Positions 60,832 to 64,000 of a DNA stretch of 64,000 bases are shown in pieces. The DNA comes from Sideroxyarcus sp045866275 (lineage in GTDB: Bacteria > Pseudomonadota > Gammaproteobacteria > Burkholderiales > Gallionellaceae). Numbering within the stretch: position 1 is the first letter of the stretch; each line of letters starts with the position of its first letter. The position numbers and the translations under genes were made by a program. The notes below the pieces were generated by a model. The model saw only the letters and a list, made by a program, of their open reading frames with translations. It was not told the DNA's origin and made no database searches. The stretch covers positions 1 to 64,000 of the forward strand of contig BAAFRX010000011.1 of NCBI GenBank assembly GCA_045866275.1, given 5' to 3'.

Positions 60832-61013
60832 CCTCGCGCGAACCACAAGCACCGACACTAACCCAGCAGGTTCGCGTTTCACGTAACACTTTGTGTGGAA
60901 TTTGTTTATTTCCACACTCCAAGAATTGTGTGGACCTGGAAAAAGCAATTTTTTCGAGGTTCGCGCAAAGTTCGCTTTTAAACGTTACAAGTCATAGCGT
61001 TGAAAGCAAACAG
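60832..61013 (+). promoter_or_regulatory. CRISPR leader
   Basis: This A+T-richer stretch lies between cas2 and repeat 1. It repeats the AGGTTCGCG motif at 60868-60876 and 60958-60966 and holds an inverted repeat GTGTGGAA-N9-TTCCACAC at 60893-60917, with a further GTGTGGA at 60928. The array promoter and integration host signals should lie here, just upstream of the repeats, which end in GAAAC in the transcription direction. Confidence 0.8.
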
Positions 61014-64000
61014 GGCAGCGCCCGCGCCTCGGCGCGGGCGAGGATTGAATGGGTATGTCGTGATCGAGTATCTGGACACGCTGGGGGGCAGCGCCCGCGC
61101 CTCGGCGCGGGCGAGGATTGAAGTGCCATTTCGCGCCAGAGTCCGCTGCGGGCGCCGGGCAGCGCCCGCGCCTCGGCGCGGGCGAGGATTGAAACACCCT
61201 GCTGACGACACCACTTGAGATAGGCTGTAGGGCAGCGCCCGCGCCTCGGCGCGGGCGAGGATTGAAACAGCCGTCTGACAATCTCGCTATAGGCGATGGG
61301 CTGGGCAGCGCCCGCGCCTCGGCGCGGGCGAGGATTGAAACATCATCCCACCCGGCATTCAGCGCGAGCTGGTTGGGGCAGCGCCCGCGCCTCGGCGCGG
61401 GCGAGGATTGAAACTTGTCGGCGGCCATGCGCGCCTTGAGCGCGGCACGGGGCAGCGCCCGCGCCTCGGCGCGGGCGAGGATTGAAACACCGGACTTGGG
61501 GGCAGGACTCAAACTTCTATGGAGGGGCAGCGCCCGCGCCTCGGCGCGGGCGAGGATTGAAACTGCACCTTGCCGCAAAGGATGGATACGGATACTGGAT
61601 GGGCAGCGCCCGCGCCTCGGCGCGGGCGAGGATTGAAACAATCTCGGAGCGGCGATGCGTCGCGCCTTGCTGCGGGGCAGCGCCCGCGCCTCGGCGCGGG
61701 CGAGGATTGAAACCGCCAAACCTGGCTATCAAATACGGCTCACGCAGGGCAGCGCCCGCGCCTCGGCGCGGGCGAGGATTGAAACTGACCTTCCAGCGCT
61801 GGGGCAAGAGGCTGATGCCTCGGCAGCGCCCGCGCCTCGGCGCGGGCGAGGATTGAAACCGACGTTCCACAACATGTAGCCGTGGCGGATCACGGGCAGC
61901 GCCCGCGCCTCGGCGCGGGCGAGGATTGAAACCTTGCTGGCGGTAATTCGCCCAACAGCTACGCTCAGGCAGCGCCCGCGCCTCGGCGCGGGCGAGGATT
62001 GAAACGGTTGATTGGTCCCTGTAACGCCGGGTCGCGGGCAGGCAGCGCCCGCGCCTCGGCGCGGGCGAGGATTGAAACGCTTACTACCTGTGGCAACTCG
62101 ACGCGGCTGATGGGCAGCGCCCGCGCCTCGGCGCGGGCGAGGATTGAAACCTGGTGCTCGACATCCATCGCGACGGCGAGCAGCGGCAGCGCCCGCGCCT
62201 CGGCGCGGGCGAGGATTGAAACACAACTGGTGCGGGGGAGGCGCACCCATAGAGCAGGCAGCGCCCGCGCCTCGGCGCGGGCGAGGATTGAAACATGGTG
62301 CTACAGGCCAATCAATCGTCGCAGGGAAGGCAGCGCCCGCGCCTCGGCGCGGGCGAGGATTGAAACCATAGTGGGCCGCCTTAAATGGCTCTGTAAAATG
62401 GCAGCGCCCGCGCCTCGGCGCGGGCGAGGATTGAAACGTCGCGGTGACGTGTCACTACGACGTGATCGAATGGCAGCGCCCGCGCCTCGGCGCGGGCGAG
62501 GATTGAAACCCCCTGCCCCCCTCCGGCGGCTGCCCCGCGCGCGGGCAGCGCCCGCGCCTCGGCGCGGGCGAGGATTGAAACGTCATGCGCCCCACGCACA
62601 AACTGCCGGTGTACGGGGCAGCGCCCGCGCCTCGGCGCGGGCGAGGATTGAAACGCCGCTGCCCTTGCTCGACAGCACGCGGTGATTGTGGCAGCGCCCG
62701 CGCCTCGGCGCGGGCGAGGATTGAAACATGGTGCTACAGGCCAATCAATCGTCGCAGGGAATCGGCAGCGCCCGCGCCTCGGCGCGGGCGAGGATTGAAA
62801 CTCCCCAACAGCGACTATTGCAACCGGCCCATAGTGGGCAGCGCCCGCGCCTCGGCGCGGGCGAGGATTGAAACTGCATCAAGGGCATGGGGGTATCCTT
62901 CGGGCAATGGGCAGCGCCCGCGCCTCGGCGCGGGCGAGGATTGAAACTCCATCCTCATCCAGGCCATGTTTCCGTACTTTTGGCAGCGCCCGCGCCTCGG
63001 CGCGGGCGAGGATTGAAACACGGGCATTACGCTCATATCGCCATGCTTCAGCGGGGCAGCGCCCGCGCCTCGGCGCGGGCGAGGATTGAAACAGCAGCTC
63101 GTTGCGTTTCAGCCGCCACCATGCCTGGCAGCGCCCGCGCCTCGGCGCGGGCGAGGATTGAAACGAGATGGCGCTGAACGATTTGGCGGACAAGATTGGG
63201 CAGCGCCCGCGCCTCGGCGCGGGCGAGGATTGAAACGGACAGCAGGCCGTCGTAGTATTCCGGTTCCAGTGGCAGCGCCCGCGCCTCGGCGCGGGCGAGG
63301 ATTGAAACTTTGCAGACGGTCGAGAACCTTGCCAAACTCGTTTGGCAGCGCCCGCGCCTCGGCGCGGGCGAGGATTGAAACTCCGCCCTCATCCAGGCCA
63401 TGTTCCCGTACTTTTCAAGGGCAGCGCCCGCGCCTCGGCGCGGGCGAGGATTGAAACATTTCATCAACAACATCACGCACCGTCTGATTCGGGCAGCGCC
63501 CGCGCCTCGGCGCGGGCGAGGATTGAAACGGTCTGTTCGCAGAGCTGTGCCGCAGGCGCGGTCGGCAGCGCCCGCGCCTCGGCGCGGGCGAGGATTGAAA
63601 CTTGCCATCGTGGATACGGCTATTCCCATACACCTGGCAGCGCCCGCGCCTCGGCGCGGGCGAGGATTGAAACGCGCTGCTGGGCGCGGTCGATTTCGTC
63701 AGCCATTAGGGCAGCGCCCGCGCCTCGGCGCGGGCGAGGATTGAAACGTCTGCGAAGTAATCGTAGAGCGCCTGAATATGGTGGCAGCGCCCGCGCCTCG
63801 GCGCGGGCGAGGATTGAAACCTGCACTCCGAAACCCGCCTGATGATGCTCCGGCGGCAGCGCCCGCGCCTCGGCGCGGGCGAGGATTGAAACACGAGGGG
63901 TATCTCTGTTCCGCAACAAGGGCATGGGGCAGCGCCCGCGCCTCGGCGCGGGCGAGGATTGAAACACGAAGGGTATCTCTGTTGCATCAAGGGCATGGGG
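61014..64000 (+). CRISPR. type I-C CRISPR array, at least 41 repeats, running off the window
   Basis: There are 41 repeats in a 71-76-base period. The repeat is 38 bases: it begins GGCAGCG, contains a near-perfect stem CGCCCGCGCC/GGCGCGGGCG, and ends GAGGATTGAAAC. Spacers are 33-38 bases, mostly 34-36; the last one (63966-64000) reaches the window edge. Repeats 3-41 are essentially identical. Repeats 1 (61014-61051) and 2 (61087-61124) differ only in the last two bases (TG and GT instead of AC). Coding frames seen across the array are artefacts. Confidence 0.98.

Noticed and set aside
62367..62836. Spacers 19 and 25 might have overlapping targets, since both carry CATAGTG at one end
   Set aside because: Seven shared bases among about 40 spacers is near what chance would give, so I do not claim it.
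60985..63996. Many open frames across the array that encode repeated Arg/Ala-rich or NPRPRRGAGA-like peptides
   Set aside because: They are translations of the CRISPR repeat in several frames; the repeat has no stop codons, so long frames arise by chance.
63966..64000. The leader might lie beyond the right edge rather than next to cas2
   Set aside because: The repeat ends in ATTGAAAC in the plus direction and the A+T-richer leader lies between cas2 and repeat 1, the normal I-C arrangement; the short first repeats are explained better by an integration shift.
1..64000. tRNA, rRNA, tmRNA and riboswitch genes
   Set aside because: I looked in the intergenic stretches and found no cloverleaf or conserved riboswitch motif; absence by eye is not proof.

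Overview
The window is a G+C-rich bacterial chromosome segment, most like a betaproteobacterium of the Nitrosomonadales/Gallionellaceae type. That placement is an inference from gene content and order (ppsR, smpB-msrA next to ratA/rnfH, grpE-dnaK-dnaJ, plsX-fabHDG-acpP-fabF-pabC-mltG-tmk-holB-tatD, long TrpS, c-type cytochromes) and not from a database search. No rRNA or tRNA gene was found.

Layout. 1-1.1 kb: ppsR, with a remnant of a hemerythrin domain in front of it. 1.4-2.4 kb: an A+T-richer Fic gene between dispersed palindromic repeats. 2.7-9.3 kb: minus-strand housekeeping genes (TrmH-like methylase, scpB, scpA, trpS, M50 protease, YciO-type protein, PHP phosphatase, rnfH, ratA), then smpB-msrA. 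10.3-18.1 kb: pepD, radA, a COG2509 flavoprotein, an M48 protease and a DUF898 membrane protein. 18.3-20.6 kb: a redox operon of cytochrome b, a four-helix membrane protein, an SHP/DUF1924 cytochrome and a diheme cytochrome. 20.9-24.7 kb: grpE, dnaK, dnaJ with two well-matched sigma-32 promoters. 25.3-27.6 kb: LemA, an outer-membrane-like protein and a GIDE protein with an EF-hand loop. 27.6-38.3 kb: PII, then a long fatty-acid/phospholipid and replication cluster ending at rpmF-yceD. 38.3-51.2 kb: maf, dksA, a RAYT transposase remnant, a Tat-exported superoxide reductase, an orphan peptide-binding lipoprotein, ygfZ, tadA, an L,D-transpeptidase, nadC, trxC, orn, a Ste24-like protease, cytochrome c, phhB and rsgA.

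51.4-64 kb: a complete type I-C CRISPR-Cas locus, made of a WYL regulator, an HNH protein, cas3-cas5c-cas8c-cas7c, a ParE-type toxin-antitoxin pair on the opposite strand, cas4-cas1-cas2, a leader and an array of at least 41 repeats that runs off the window. The first two repeats end two bases early. The simplest explanation is a change in integration register during the newest acquisitions. Several spacer pairs are identical, variant or overlapping, which points to repeated sampling of the same targets.

A mosaic family of REP-like palindromes (GTCGGGTT-N2-AACCCGAC and GTCGGACT-N2-AGTCCGAC) occurs at seven places. One copy lies in frame inside pepD. A second repeat family lies in frame inside tadA. 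With the RAYT remnant they show an active history of small repeat mobility.
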